In this document: in pieces, positions 7,730 to 18,141 of the stretch
Layout: each line of letters begins with the position of its first letter
How positions within the stretch are numbered: the first letter of the stretch is position 1
DNA from: Ruminococcus bovis
Lineage (GTDB): Bacteria; Bacillota; Clostridia; Oscillospirales; Acutalibacteraceae
Assembly: GCF_005601135.1 (NCBI RefSeq)
Contig: NZ_CP039381.1
Coordinates: forward strand, 803,941 to 867,940
Direction of reading: 5' to 3'
DNA length: 64,000 nucleotides
The notes under the pieces: generated by a model
Told to the model about the DNA's origin: nothing
The model's input: the letters and a program-made list of their open reading frames with translations, nothing else
Databases searched by the model: none
Translations under genes and position numbers: made by a program

Positions 7730-10606
7730 TTATTCGTTTCTGCCACAGCACTTCTTGTACTTCTTACCTGAACCACAAGGACAAGGGTCGTTTCTGCCAA
7801 CTTTATTTTTCTTAACAATTGGCTTTCTCTTTGGCTTTTCACCATTGTCACTAACACCTGCCTGAGTTGGTACTGCTACCTGTTCTCTCTTTAGTGCTAG
7901 GCTGATTGGGCTTGGCATTGGAGCTTTGCTCTGCTTATCAAGTAGAACCTGGTGAGCCTCTGCTGCTTTCTTTTCTTCTTCTTCACGAATTCTAGCCATT
8001 TCTTCTTGCTGAGCCTTAACTCTTGCAATTCTCTTTGGCTGAAGTAGGCAAAGTTTTACTGTATCTTCACGAATTGCTGCAATCATTTCGTCAAACATAT
8101 CGAAACCAACAAGTTTGTATTCAACAACAGGGTCTTTCTGACCGTATGATGCTAGGTAAATTGACTGCTTTAACTGTTCCATAGCATCAATGTGATCCAT
8201 CCAATGTGTATCAACTGACTTTAGAAGATAAACTCTTTCCATTTCTTCCATTGTTTCAGCATCAAGCACTTCTTCATTTTCCTTGTACAAGTCAAGAGCC
8301 TTGTTTGTGATAAGTTCAATAATATCCTTCTTGTCTAGCTTATCAAGTTCATCACCTGTAAATACTAGGAAGTCCTTATCAGGAACTAACCACTTGTAAG
8401 TTTCCTTTAGTGAAGACAAGTTCCAAGATTCACGAAGAATATGGTCATTTACATATAGGCTAACATTTTCTTCAATTGTATCCTTTAGCATCTTGATAAT
8501 GTCATCATGAACATTTTCGCCATTAAGAACCTGATCTCTCTGACCGTAAATGATTTCTCTCTGCTTGTTCATAACATCATCATACTGTAGAACATTCTTA
8601 CGAATACCAAAGTTTCTTGCTTCAACCTTTTCCTGTGAAGATTCAATAATGTTTGTAAGCATCTTGTTTTCAATAGGAGTATCGTCAGAAACTTTTAGTG
8701 TGCTCATAATTGACTTCATTCTATCCCCACCGAATAGACGCATTAGGTCATCTTCTGTTGATAGATAGAATCTTGAAGTACCCGGATCACCTTGACGACC
8801 TGCACGACCTCTTAACTGGTTGTCGATACGGCGAGATTCGTGTCTTTCTGTACCCATAATGTAAAGGCCACCGGCTTCACGAACCTTCTCAGCTTCTTCA
8901 CTGATTTCATCTTTATATTCGTCAAGAAGTTCTTTAAATGTATTTCTTGCAAATAGAATATCCTTATCATCTGTTTCAGAATAAGCATCAGCCTCAGCAA
9001 TAAGTTCTTCAGAGAACTTCATCTTCTTCATCTGAGTCTTAGCCATATATTCAGCATTACCACCAAGCATAATATCAGTACCACGACCGGCCATATTAGT
9101 AGCAATAGTAACTGCACCAAGTTTACCTGCCTGAGCAACGATTTCAGCTTCTTTTTCGTGATGCTTAGCATTTAGAACATTGTGCTTAATGCCACGCTTC
9201 TTTAGCATCTTTGATAGTAATTCTGACTTTTCGATTGATACTGTACCAACCAGAACAGGCTGTCCCTTTTCGTGGCACTTAATAATATCTTCAATAATTG
9301 CATGGAACTTACCCTGTTCTGTTGGGAAGATTAGGTCAGGTAAATCCTTACGCAATAGAGGTTTGTTTGTTGGAACTTCAACAACATCAAGTTTGTAAAT
9401 TTCCTGGAATTCCTGTTCTTCTGTAAGAGCAGTACCTGTCATACCGGAAAGTTTCTTGTATAGACGGAAGTAGTTCTGGAATGTAATTGTAGCAAGTGTT
9501 TTGCTTTCATTCTGAACTTCTACACCTTCCTTAGCTTCAATAGCCTGGTGTAGACCTTCGTTATATCTTCTACCAATCATCTGACGACCTGTAAATTCAT
9601 CAACGATAATGATTTCACCGTCTTTTACGATGTAGTCAACTTCATTCTTCATAACACCGTTAGCCTTGATAGCCTGATTAATATGGTGCTGAATTGTTAG
9701 GTTGTCAGGGTCAGTTAGGTTTTCTAGGTTAAAGAATTCTTCAGCTTTCTTAACACCAACCTGAGTTAGTGTAGCTGTCTTAGCTTTTTCATCAACAATG
9801 TAGTCAATGTTGTTTTCAGCATAGAAGTCTTCTTTATCTTCCTTAGCGTCAACTTCTGTAAATACATATTTCTTTAGAGTCTTAGCAAACTTATCTGCTC
9901 TTGTGTATAGGTCAGTTGACTTGTCACCTTGACCTGAAATAATAAGTGGAGTTCTGGCTTCATCAATAAGGATTGAGTCAACTTCATCCACGATTGCAAA
10001 TGCATGACCACGCTGAACCTTATCTTCTTTATAAACAACCATATTGTCACGAAGATAGTCAAAGCCTAGCTGGTTATTTGTACCGTATGTAATGTCACAA
10101 CCATACATTTCTTTTCTTGTATCGTTGTCCATATCTTGAGTAATAAGACCTACTGTTAAGCCTAGGTATCTATATACCTTACCCATCCATTCACTATCTC
10201 GAGTAGCTAGGTAATCGTTGACTGTAACAACATGAACACCTTCACCTGTTAGGGCATTTAGGTAAGCAGGAAGTGTAGCAACCAAAGTTTTACCTTCACC
10301 TGTTTTCATTTCAGCAATTCTACCTTGGTGTAGAATAATACCACCGGTAATCTGTACAGGGAAGTGCTTCATACCAAGTACACGCCATGATGCTTCTCTA
10401 CAAGTAGCAAATGCATCAGGTAGAATATCGTCAGTTGTTTCACCGTTAGCAAGTCTTTCTTTAAGAACTGTAGTCTGATTCTTTAGTTCTTCTTCAGACA
10501 TATTTGTATATTTTTCTTCAAGAGCAAGTACCTTCTGTGTGATAGGTTCTACTCTCTTCAACTCTTTCTTACTGTAAGAGCCAAACATTTTTCTAAGTAT
10601 GTTCAT
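7730..10606 (-). CDS. secA: Preprotein translocase ATPase SecA
   Basis: 958 residues. SecA motifs in order: '[11 protein letters not shown]' Walker A near residue 100, '[18 protein letters not shown]' Walker B, 'MAGRGTDI' and '[11 protein letters not shown]' of the second helicase domain. The helical scaffold and a long charged linker follow, ending in a zinc-binding '[14 protein letters not shown]' C-terminal SEC-C motif that contacts SecB, ribosome or lipid. It drives Sec-dependent export at the membrane. It is about 100 residues longer than the B. subtilis protein, mostly in the linker. RBS AAGGATGAG precedes the ATG. It follows the PBP/RodA genes but has a terminator between, and probably its own promoter. 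Confidence 0.97.
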   Translation of the reverse strand: MNILRKMFGSYSKKELKRVEPITQKVLALEEKYTNMSEEELKNQTTVLKERLANGETTDDILPDAFATCREASWRVLGMKHFPVQITGGIILHQGRIAEMKTGEGKTLVATLPAYLNALTGEGVHVVTVNDYLATRDSEWMGKVYRYLGLTVGLITQDMDNDTRKEMYGCDITYGTNNQLGFDYLRDNMVVYKEDKVQRGHAFAIVDEVDSILIDEARTPLIISGQGDKSTDLYTRADKFAKTLKKYVFTEVDAKEDKEDFYAENNIDYIVDEKAKTATLTQVGVKKAEEFFNLENLTDPDNLTIQHHINQAIKANGVMKNEVDYIVKDGEIIIVDEFTGRQMIGRRYNEGLHQAIEAKEGVEVQNESKTLATITFQNYFRLYKKLSGMTGTALTEEQEFQEIYKLDVVEVPTNKPLLRKDLPDLIFPTEQGKFHAIIEDIIKCHEKGQPVLVGTVSIEKSELLSKMLKKRGIKHNVLNAKHHEKEAEIVAQAGKLGAVTIATNMAGRGTDIMLGGNAEYMAKTQMKKMKFSEELIAEADAYSETDDKDILFARNTFKELLDEYKDEISEEAEKVREAGGLYIMGTERHESRRIDNQLRGRAGRQGDPGTSRFYLSTEDDLMRLFGGDRMKSIMSTLKVSDDTPIENKMLTNIIESSQEKVEARNFGIRKNVLQYDDVMNKQREIIYGQRDQVLNGENVHDDIIKMLKDTIEENVSLYVNDHILRESWNLSSLKETYKWLVPDKDFLVFTGDELDKLDKKDIIELITNKALDLYKENEEVLDAETMEEMERVYLLKSVDTHWMDHIDAMEQLKQSIYLASYGQKDPVVEYKLVGFDMFDEMIAAIREDTVKLCLLQPKRIARVKAQQEEMARIREEEEKKAAEAHQVLLDKQSKAPMPSPISLALKREQVAVPTQAGVSDNGEKPKRKPIVKKNKVGRNDPCPCGSGKKYKKCCGRNE

Positions 10607-10634
10607 TTTTTCTCATCCTTTATTTAGAAATTTG

Positions 10635-10665
10635 CCTATAATTTCCGATTATAGGTTATATTATA
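10635..10665 (-). promoter_or_regulatory. secA -10 region with a 5'-end hairpin
   Basis: TATAAT on the minus strand at 10660-10665, with no clear -35. Immediately downstream is a perfect dyad CCTATAAT/ATTATAGG (10635-10655, 5-nt loop) that would begin at or near the 5' end of the secA transcript. It could stabilise the mRNA or bind a repressor; neither is shown. Confidence 0.4.
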
Positions 10666-10686
10666 GCATAGTAATTACAAAAAATA

Positions 10687-10714
10687 AAGGGAAAGTACAC
10701 AAATACTTCCCCTT
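10687..10714 (-). terminator. Terminator of the PBP/RodA operon
   Basis: Minus strand: AAGGGGAAGTA/TACTTTCCCTT stem (11 bp, one wobble) with a 6-nt loop, followed by TATTTTTTG. Confidence 0.8.
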
Positions 10715-10832
10715 AATAATATTTATAACACAATTATTTATATCAAATATTGTATATCTTAATTTGCAAGAGGTCGCATATAGAAAAATCTATTATTTTT
10801 ATACAAAAACTTTAACGACTTCTTGTAAAGAA

Positions 10833-12260
10833 TTACTTTTTATCCATAGAAGACATACAAGCAGACAGTGCTGTATTTAGAATAGGAATAGCGTTAGTAG
10901 AGCCATAACCCTCAACATCACTTACAACTGCTGCAAAGGCAAGTGGGTAATCCTTGTTCTGACAATAACCGATTGTCCAAGCGTTGTTCTTGTCACTACT
11001 TGAGCTATCTGACTTTACAGTTTCACCTGTACCTGTCTTAGCTGCAACTTCAAGACCATCCGGAAAACTACCGTCACCGTAGTAGTTCTGAACATTGTTA
11101 CGCATCATTTCTGCAATTTTCTTTGCAACAGAGCTGTCCATCATTCTACTACCTGTGCCACCACCGGTTGTAATATGAAGTGAAGTTAAAATGCTTTCGT
11201 CACTACCTAGCAAATATGGTAAAACAGGTTTACCGTCATTTGCAATAGCTGAACAAATAATAGCCATTTGCATAGGGTTTACAAGGTCGGTATACTGACC
11301 CACACCTGACCATGCAAGTTGGTTCTTACTTGCTTTACTAACATCATAACTGCCGTCTTTTATAGGAATATCACCAATAGAGAATGAGCCGTTAATACCC
11401 ATTTCGTTGGCAACTTCAGTCATTTTTTCTTTACCAAGCTCTGTAGCAATCTCAGCAAAAACAATGTTACAAGAATTACCAAGTGCTTGTGCTAAAGTTT
11501 CTGTACCGTGAGCCTCACCGTCATTACAGTAAACCTCACTACTATCGTCATCACCACCGATTTTTTCTACACCGGCACATTCCCAGGTACGAGTATCAAT
11601 ATCGTCAATGTACTTTAGTGCAGCGGCAGTTGTTACAATCTTGAAGATAGAACCGGGAGTATATGTACTACTTACAGAGTTATCAATATAGATACCCTTG
11701 TAGTCATCCTGGTTATCTTCGGTAATTGTAGGTGGTGCGTTAGGGTCATATGAAGGTGTTGATACATCGCACAGTATCTCACCTGTTTTGTAGTTAAACA
11801 CAACACAAGAACCTGTTTTGTCACCAAAAGCCTGATGTACTGCCGAATTAACTGTTGCATCAACAGTTAGACGCATATCACTGTTGGCCTTTAGTGATGA
11901 TGGCAGACCAAGACCAAATAATGGACTGTAACCTGTTAGGCTCATACGGTACATTGACTGAATAGATGTACCAATGTTGATTGTATCGTCACCAACAATA
12001 TGAAGCATACTTTCTCTGACATTTTCGTCATCGTTGTACTGTCTCTTACCGTTAACCGACTTTGCAAGTTCAACACCGTTTCTATCTGTAATAGTACCTG
12101 CCTGAGTTAAACCACCATCAGAAGAAATATGACGGTTATATGCCATATTAATCCAAGTGTTTTGATTAAAGAATATTCTATAGGAAAGGTATCCTAATCC
12201 ACCGATAATAAGCAGCACAACAATAAATATCATACCACTTCTGCGTAATGTTCTTTTCAT
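10833..12260 (-). CDS. pbpA: Class B penicillin-binding protein (PbpA/FtsI-type transpeptidase)
   Basis: 475 residues from the ATG at 12260, 11 nt after GGAGG; an upstream TTG lies too close to that RBS. An N-terminal membrane anchor (about 9-30) precedes a short non-catalytic domain ('GTITDRNGVELA') and the transpeptidase. Active-site motifs: Ser204-x-x-Lys207 ('GSIFK'), Ser263-Cys-Asn265, and 'KTGTGE' near the C-terminus. It crosslinks peptidoglycan on the outer face. Its short pedestal fits the small PbpA group that partners RodA/FtsW. The gene directly follows the FHA-RodA gene (39 bp apart), the usual glycosyltransferase-transpeptidase pairing. Confidence 0.92.
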   Translation of the reverse strand: MKRTLRRSGMIFIVVLLIIGGLGYLSYRIFFNQNTWINMAYNRHISSDGGLTQAGTITDRNGVELAKSVNGKRQYNDDENVRESMLHIVGDDTINIGTSIQSMYRMSLTGYSPLFGLGLPSSLKANSDMRLTVDATVNSAVHQAFGDKTGSCVVFNYKTGEILCDVSTPSYDPNAPPTITEDNQDDYKGIYIDNSVSSTYTPGSIFKIVTTAAALKYIDDIDTRTWECAGVEKIGGDDDSSEVYCNDGEAHGTETLAQALGNSCNIVFAEIATELGKEKMTEVANEMGINGSFSIGDIPIKDGSYDVSKASKNQLAWSGVGQYTDLVNPMQMAIICSAIANDGKPVLPYLLGSDESILTSLHITTGGGTGSRMMDSSVAKKIAEMMRNNVQNYYGDGSFPDGLEVAAKTGTGETVKSDSSSSDKNNAWTIGYCQNKDYPLAFAAVVSDVEGYGSTNAIPILNTALSACMSSMDKK

Positions 12261-12299
12261 CGGATACAATTCCTCCTTTAACTAAATAATCAAATAAAT

Positions 12300-14075
12300 T
12301 TATCCTCGTTTCTGAGAATAAGTTCTTTCGTCTGCTGCCTTGATAAATGCCAAAAGTCCCCAACAAGAAATCATTGAAGAACCACCGGCTGATACAAATG
12401 GGAATGTAACACCTGTTAGTGGCAAAATATCTGTTGCACCAAAAACATTAAGTGACATCTGCACAATAAATAAACCGGCAGCACAACAAGCAGAAATAGA
12501 ATAAAATGTACTTCTACTTCTTGTGGCAATATCTCTTGTATAAATTGCTAGACAAAGAATTGCAATAATAAGGACAAAGCCTACGATTATGCCAAGTTCT
12601 TCACAAACAATACCAAATACAAGGTCACTTTCGGAAGCAAATACATACTTCAAAAAGCCGTTACCGATACCAACACCAAAAAGTCCACCTGATGCTAAAT
12701 AAGTTAGCACATGGGCCTGTTGGAAGCCACCATCTGAGGCATACTCAATGGCATGTCCCCAAGTTTTAAATCTCTTTGCAATATATGGCTTAATCTTTAG
12801 TATCAAAGCACCACCACCACCGGCAGTACCAAGTGCAAGTAAAATTGTCTTAATATCACCGGAACGCATAAACGCAACAAATAGGAATGTAGCAAAGAAA
12901 ATAAGTGCAGTACCAAAGTCACCCATTAGGGCAAGTTCACCAACACAAATTGCTGAGAAAATGATAAACTCAATTTTATTTCTTCTTGTCATAATTGAGT
13001 CAAGAGTACCGGCACCTACAAAGATATAAAGAATCTTTGCAATTTCTGATGGCTGAATTGAAATACCACCAACAGAAATCCAGTTAGCAGCACCGTTCTG
13101 TACAGTACCAAATACAAGGTTAAGTCCTAGTAAACCTACGGCACAAATCATTCCCCAAAAACGGAAACGCTGAACCCAATCAGGTTTTTCAAGCAACTTA
13201 ACAATTATCATAAATCCTATTATACCTGCAACAGCAGTTACAATAGTTACAATAGACATTTTTGCCTCTTGCCGAACTTGCAACATCAGTCCAAGTCCCG
13301 TCAAGAAAAGTCCCAAAGCCTCTAACTCAAAGTTAGTTCTCTTTAGAATATTGCTGGATACAAAGAACAGTACCCAACCGATAATTGAGAAAACACCACA
13401 ATAAACAAATGGCATTAAGTCTTTATCATAATAATCCCATGATGCCTCTATAGCCATTAGAAAATGAAAAATAGTAATCATAATCATAAGCTTATACTGT
13501 TTCATAGAAGGCTTATTGCTGATTTTTCCCATAAATCTATTTGGTTTAATAGGCTCAATATACTCGTCACCTCGTTCAACTCTGAACAGGTTTGAGCCAA
13601 CTTGAATTTCATCACCAATCAAAAGTTTGGTACGGTTAACAGTAGTATCATCTACTGCCTTGATCCCCTTTTGAATATTACTTTTTACTGAGTCGATAAT
13701 ACTTGCAAAGAAAGATAACTTTCTCTCTCTGCCGTTACTGACTATTTTTTCACCGTTAACATAAGTACCCTGTGTACTGCCAACATCGGTAATCATCCAA
13801 CCCTCTTGTCTACGCAAAAGAATACAATGATCTCTGGAAACGGCAGGGTCGTTAACCCTTATATCACTGCCTCTACTTCTACCGATAGAATTTTCCCAAA
13901 ACAGAACCGGAATTTTCTCACCGGTTTCTACATTATGTAAAGTAAGCAGTGGTTTTTGTGGTCGTCTGTGACGACGCATTGATGCAAAAATTGAATAAAT
14001 AATTACCAGTGCATATAGTGGAAGTACCACTCTGACTGCAACTACACCGGTATCTAGTAGCCACTGAAAGCTCAT
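12300..14075 (-). CDS. FHA domain fused to an FtsW/RodA SEDS glycosyltransferase
   Basis: 591 residues. A leading membrane helix (about 11-30) is followed by a cytoplasmic FHA domain at about 55-170. Its phosphothreonine-binding residues are intact: Gly65-Arg66, Ser80-x-x-His83 and Asn107. The rest is a SEDS protein with many membrane helices and family motifs ('GAANWISVGGISIQPSEIAKI', 'GDFGTALIF', 'LTGVTFPFVSAGGSSM'). SEDS proteins polymerise lipid II into glycan strands. The FHA domain implies recruitment or control through Thr-phosphorylated proteins, hence a Ser/Thr kinase elsewhere in the genome. It is followed by its probable transpeptidase partner. Confidence 0.9.
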   Translation of the reverse strand: MSFQWLLDTGVVAVRVVLPLYALVIIYSIFASMRRHRRPQKPLLTLHNVETGEKIPVLFWENSIGRSRGSDIRVNDPAVSRDHCILLRRQEGWMITDVGSTQGTYVNGEKIVSNGRERKLSFFASIIDSVKSNIQKGIKAVDDTTVNRTKLLIGDEIQVGSNLFRVERGDEYIEPIKPNRFMGKISNKPSMKQYKLMIMITIFHFLMAIEASWDYYDKDLMPFVYCGVFSIIGWVLFFVSSNILKRTNFELEALGLFLTGLGLMLQVRQEAKMSIVTIVTAVAGIIGFMIIVKLLEKPDWVQRFRFWGMICAVGLLGLNLVFGTVQNGAANWISVGGISIQPSEIAKILYIFVGAGTLDSIMTRRNKIEFIIFSAICVGELALMGDFGTALIFFATFLFVAFMRSGDIKTILLALGTAGGGGALILKIKPYIAKRFKTWGHAIEYASDGGFQQAHVLTYLASGGLFGVGIGNGFLKYVFASESDLVFGIVCEELGIIVGFVLIIAILCLAIYTRDIATRSRSTFYSISACCAAGLFIVQMSLNVFGATDILPLTGVTFPFVSAGGSSMISCWGLLAFIKAADERTYSQKRG

Positions 14076-14140
14076 TAATGCACCACCTCTCCTTGTGGTT
14101 ATTATACATCATTCTTAAAAATTGTCAACAAATAACATAA

Positions 14141-14169
14141 GTCGGGACTAGACTTAACCTATTCCCGAC
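14141..14169 (-). terminator. Hairpin between glmS and the RodA gene (weak terminator)
   Basis: GTCGGGA/TCCCGAC stem with a 15-nt loop, but only a poor T-run on the minus strand. It may attenuate rather than end transcription. Confidence 0.4.
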
Positions 14170-14180
14170 CTAAAAAATTC

Positions 14181-16010
14181 TTATTCAACTGTTACTGACT
14201 TTGCAAGGTTTCTTGGTTTATCAATATCGTTACCTCTTGATAAAGCAGTATAGTAAGCGATAAGCTGAAGTGGAACAATAGCAAGCATAGGCATAAGTTC
14301 TTCTCTAAACTTAGGTACTTGGATAATCTGGTCAGCTACATCCTCACCAAATGTGTTATCTTCATCACAAATAAGGATAACATAAGCACCTCTTGCCTTA
14401 ACTTCCTTAACATTGGAAATTGTCTTTTCAAGAAGTTGGTTCTGAGTTGCAACTGCAATAACAGGCATATCCTTAGTAATCAGAGAAATTGTACCATGCT
14501 TTAGTTCACCTGCTGCATAGCTTTCGCTATGGATATAAGAAATTTCCTTTAGCTTTAGTGAACCTTCCATAGAAAGTGTATAGTCAAGACCTCTACCTAT
14601 ATATAGTAGACTATCGGCATTGATTAAAGTACTGCCAACATACTGACAATCATCCATAACCTTGTCCAGTGTTTCCTTAACTTTATCAGGAACTTCTAGC
14701 AAAGAAGAAACAAGTGACTTACATTCTTCTTCAGTAATCTTGCCCTTTGCAAAAGCAAGTTGGAAAGCAAACAGATACATAACTGCAATCTGCACCATAT
14801 AAGCCTTTGTAGACGCAACGGCAATTTCAGGACCTGCATGAGTATAGATAAGCATATCAGCCTCTCTTGCAATTGAGCTACCCTTTGCATTTACAATAGC
14901 AAGTGTCTTTGCACCATATTCCTTAGCAAGTGCCATTGCTGCTTTACTGTCGGCAGTTTCACCACTTTGAGAAATAATAATTACAAGGTCGCCTTCACCA
15001 ACAAGTGGGTTTCTGTATCTAAATTCCGAAGCAATATCAACATTAACCGGAACTCTTGCAAGTTGCTCAATAACATACTTACCAACCATACCGGCATGCA
15101 TAGCAGTACCACAAGCTACAATGTGGATATTCTTAAATTCTCTTAGCTTTTCAACAGTAATGCCACATTCAGATAAATCAGGCATACCGTTTACAATTCT
15201 AGGAATAATAGTTCTCTTAATTGAGTCAGGCTGTTCGTGGATTTCCTTAATCATAAAGTGTGGGTAGCCACCCTTTTCGGCAGCATCCATATCCCAATCA
15301 GCCTCTTGAAGTTCCTTAGTAACAGGTAGCATATGACTGTCAAAGAACTCAACACCATCATGAGAAAGCTTAACAATTTCATCATGGTCCATTAGGTAAT
15401 ACTTCTTAGTATAGTTTAGAATTGCAGGTACATCAGAAGCAATGAAACATTCTTTCTTCTCTTCACCGATACCGACAATCAAAGGACTTTCTCTTCTGAC
15501 TGCATATACAACATCAGGATAATCTGCAAACACAATACCAAAAGCAAAGCTACCCTTTAGCATACGGATAACATTGTGAATTGTATCAATAGGATCACCG
15601 TTGTACTTATAGTCAAGGAGCTGAGCTACAACCTCAGTATCTGTTTCGGAAAGGAAAGTTCTGCCTTTCTTTAGTAGATAGTCCTTTAGTTCAATATAAT
15701 TTTCAATAATACCGTTATGTACGATAGTTACTCTCTTACCGGAATGAGGGTGACTGTTAATGTCAGAAGGCTGACCGTGAGTAGCCCAACGAGTATGACC
15801 GATACCGGCATGACCAAGGGGCTTACCCTCTCTCTCCATTTTTTCTGATAAATCTTTTAGTCTGCCTTTAGTCTTAGCAACTTCAATCTTGCCATTTTCA
15901 AAAACAGCAATACCGGCAGAATCGTAGCCTCTGTACTCAAGTCTTGTTAAAGCTGAAACAAGCACATCACTACAATCTCTAGGTCCTACATAACCTACAA
16001 TACCACACAT
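14181..16010 (-). CDS. glmS: Glutamine-fructose-6-phosphate aminotransferase GlmS
   Basis: 609 residues, set to begin at 'MCGIVGYVG' because GlmS needs the Cys as its N-terminal nucleophile after Met removal; GGAG lies 9 nt upstream, and the 5-codon-earlier TTG is rejected. An N-terminal glutaminase domain (to about 235) precedes two SIS sugar-isomerase domains and the conserved C-terminal 'DKPRNLAKSVTVE'. It makes glucosamine-6-phosphate, the first committed step to UDP-GlcNAc for peptidoglycan. Only 28 bp separate it from the nucleotide-sugar dehydratase gene, so there is no room for the glmS ribozyme common in Firmicutes. Confidence 0.97.
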   Translation of the reverse strand: MCGIVGYVGPRDCSDVLVSALTRLEYRGYDSAGIAVFENGKIEVAKTKGRLKDLSEKMEREGKPLGHAGIGHTRWATHGQPSDINSHPHSGKRVTIVHNGIIENYIELKDYLLKKGRTFLSETDTEVVAQLLDYKYNGDPIDTIHNVIRMLKGSFAFGIVFADYPDVVYAVRRESPLIVGIGEEKKECFIASDVPAILNYTKKYYLMDHDEIVKLSHDGVEFFDSHMLPVTKELQEADWDMDAAEKGGYPHFMIKEIHEQPDSIKRTIIPRIVNGMPDLSECGITVEKLREFKNIHIVACGTAMHAGMVGKYVIEQLARVPVNVDIASEFRYRNPLVGEGDLVIIISQSGETADSKAAMALAKEYGAKTLAIVNAKGSSIAREADMLIYTHAGPEIAVASTKAYMVQIAVMYLFAFQLAFAKGKITEEECKSLVSSLLEVPDKVKETLDKVMDDCQYVGSTLINADSLLYIGRGLDYTLSMEGSLKLKEISYIHSESYAAGELKHGTISLITKDMPVIAVATQNQLLEKTISNVKEVKARGAYVILICDEDNTFGEDVADQIIQVPKFREELMPMLAIVPLQLIAYYTALSRGNDIDKPRNLAKSVTVE

Positions 16011-16038
16011 ATATTTTTTCTCCAATACTTAAAATTAA

Positions 16039-17940
16039 TTATTTGTTTGTTTGATGGTTGAAAGTTGGCACAATCTCAGCCAACAGCTTAAGAGCCTCAT
16101 CATCATCATTTTCACTTGCACATTCCTTAAGTTCATCAAGTGAATGAAGTAACTTATCCTTGTCAATGTGAATCTGATTACCAATGAAAATCTTTTCATT
16201 ATCTGTCTGTTTAAGTCCTTCTTCATCCATCAAAAGTTCCTCAAATAACTTTTCACCGGGACGAAGACCTGTGAACTTAATTTCAACATCTTTATAAGGA
16301 ATCTTGCCGTACATTCTACATAGATTTTCAGCAAGAGTTGTTATCTTAACAGGTTCACCCATATCAAGTACAAAGATTTCTCCACCTTTAGCCATACTTG
16401 CAGCTTGAAGTACAAGGGATACAGCCTCAGGTATTGTCATAAAGTATCTGATAATATCAGGGTGAGTTACGGTAATAGGCTTACCGTTTTCAATTTGTCT
16501 TCTAAAAATAGGAATAACCGAACCGTTACTTCCAAGTACATTACCGAAACGAGTTGTTACAAAGTCTGTACCTGTTGTGTTTTGGCTCATATACTGAATA
16601 ATCATTTCGCAACATCTTTTTGTTGCACCCATAACATTAGTAGGGTTTACTGCTTTATCAGTACTAATCATTACAAATCTCTTAACACCGTATTTCTGTG
16701 CAAGTCTTGCAACATTATATGTACCGAAAATATTATTCTTAATTGCTTCACAAGGAACTGTTTCCATAAGTGGAACATGCTTATGAGCAGCTGCGTGCCA
16801 CACAAGGTCAGGTCTTTCCTGAGCAAAAATCTGTTCCATCTTGTCATAATCTCTAACAGAAGCAATAATTGTATCAAGGTTTACTTTATCGCCATATTCA
16901 AGGCGTAATTCTTGTTGTATATCATATGCGTTATTTTCGTATATGTCAACTATAACAATTCTCTTAGGGTTATATTGTGCAATTTGTCTTACAAGTTCAG
17001 AACCGATAGAACCACCGCCACCGGTAATCATACAAACCTTGCCTTCAACTAAAGTTTTGATTGATGACTTATCAAATGTAATAGGTGGTCTGCCAAGTAA
17101 ATCTTCAATCCTAATATCCTTAACTTGGTTTAATAGTCTTGTACCGTCTTCATTTTCGTCAAACAGCAGCTTTGAAATATAAGGAATAATCTTGATTTTA
17201 CACTTTGTCTTAGAACAAATATCAAGAATTCTCTTTCTTTCTTCTTCTTCACAAGAAGGAATAGCAAAGATAATAAGTGAAATATTTTCTTTTTCACAAA
17301 TATCAGGAATATCGGTAGTTTGTCCCAAAACTCTAACACTGCTAATAACATTGTCCTGCTTTAGTCTGTCATCATCAACAAAACCTACAGGGAAAATTGA
17401 TTTTGATGGGTTATTTGAGTCTTGCTTTGCGTTGAAAATATCTTCAAGAATAATTTTACCGGCATTACCTGCACCAACAATAAGGGTTCTTTCTCCTACA
17501 TCAATAGCACCGGCATCATTAATCTTAATAAATGCTCTCTTAAAAATCAATCTGAATAATACAACACCAACTACTGAAAGTCCACCACTGATAAGTGTAT
17601 ATGGAAGAACATAGTTAAATGAATTGTATCTTAAAGAAAGGACTAATGCACTTAAAGCAACACCGGCTACCATACCAATAAGGCAAGACAGATAGTCCTT
17701 TGCGTTAAAGTATCTCCAAGCCTTGTTATATGCACCACATATAAACAAGCAGAAAATACATATAATCACATTTATAAGTATAGAAACAACAACATAAGGT
17801 GTTTCCACAATACTTCTAAATCCTGTTTGGAAATTTAATACTTGTAAAATAAAGTTTGATATAACGCCACAAATTGAAATAATCACTGCATCAACAATAA
17901 GTAGCATCACTTTTCTAAAGTTAAAATTTGAAACTCGCAT
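16039..17940 (-). CDS. Membrane-bound nucleotide-sugar 4,6-dehydratase (CapD/WbpM/PglF family)
   Basis: 633 residues from the ATG at 17940, chosen for GGAGAGG upstream. Four N-terminal membrane helices (to about 150) are followed by a CoA-binding-like Rossmann fold ('IVGAGNAGK', about 165). The C-terminal SDR dehydratase has the NAD site 'ITGGGGSIGSEL' and active-site segment 'STDKAVNPTNVMGATK', with Met in the place of the usual SDR Tyr as in WbpM-type enzymes. These convert UDP-GlcNAc to a 4-keto-6-deoxy sugar for glycan or glycoprotein synthesis. Being first in an operon with glmS, it may share control of UDP-GlcNAc supply and use. Confidence 0.88.
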   Translation of the reverse strand: MRVSNFNFRKVMLLIVDAVIISICGVISNFILQVLNFQTGFRSIVETPYVVVSILINVIICIFCLFICGAYNKAWRYFNAKDYLSCLIGMVAGVALSALVLSLRYNSFNYVLPYTLISGGLSVVGVVLFRLIFKRAFIKINDAGAIDVGERTLIVGAGNAGKIILEDIFNAKQDSNNPSKSIFPVGFVDDDRLKQDNVISSVRVLGQTTDIPDICEKENISLIIFAIPSCEEEERKRILDICSKTKCKIKIIPYISKLLFDENEDGTRLLNQVKDIRIEDLLGRPPITFDKSSIKTLVEGKVCMITGGGGSIGSELVRQIAQYNPKRIVIVDIYENNAYDIQQELRLEYGDKVNLDTIIASVRDYDKMEQIFAQERPDLVWHAAAHKHVPLMETVPCEAIKNNIFGTYNVARLAQKYGVKRFVMISTDKAVNPTNVMGATKRCCEMIIQYMSQNTTGTDFVTTRFGNVLGSNGSVIPIFRRQIENGKPITVTHPDIIRYFMTIPEAVSLVLQAASMAKGGEIFVLDMGEPVKITTLAENLCRMYGKIPYKDVEIKFTGLRPGEKLFEELLMDEEGLKQTDNEKIFIGNQIHIDKDKLLHSLDELKECASENDDDEALKLLAEIVPTFNHQTNK

Positions 17941-17999
17941 ATTTACCTCTCCGAAGTCCCCTCTAAACCTCAACTCACATAAAGGCACTCCATAGATAA

Positions 18000-18028
18000 A
18001 TTATATTACTATTGGCAAGTAAAGTCAA
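18000..18028 (-). promoter_or_regulatory. Promoter of the dehydratase-glmS operon
   Basis: Minus strand: TTGACT (18023-18028), 17-nt spacer, TATAAT (18000-18005), about 60 bp before the start codon. Confidence 0.8.
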
Positions 18029-18141
18029 TGTAAAGTGATTTTTTCTATACATATGTTAATACAGTGATAATAATTTGTTCATATATGATATAAAGTTTTT
18101 AAAACATTTGCTACATAAAATGTTTATGCGTTGTTTATGTT

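Noticed and set aside
10599..10880. Plus-strand frame between secA and pbpA
   Set aside because: Covers the secA promoter, the pbpA terminator and the end of pbpA; no RBS or family.
16011..16038. glmS ribozyme
   Set aside because: The gap is 28 bp, too short.
18102..18125. AAACATTT/AAATGTTT hairpin after metH as terminator
   Set aside because: AT-only stem and no T-run on the minus strand.
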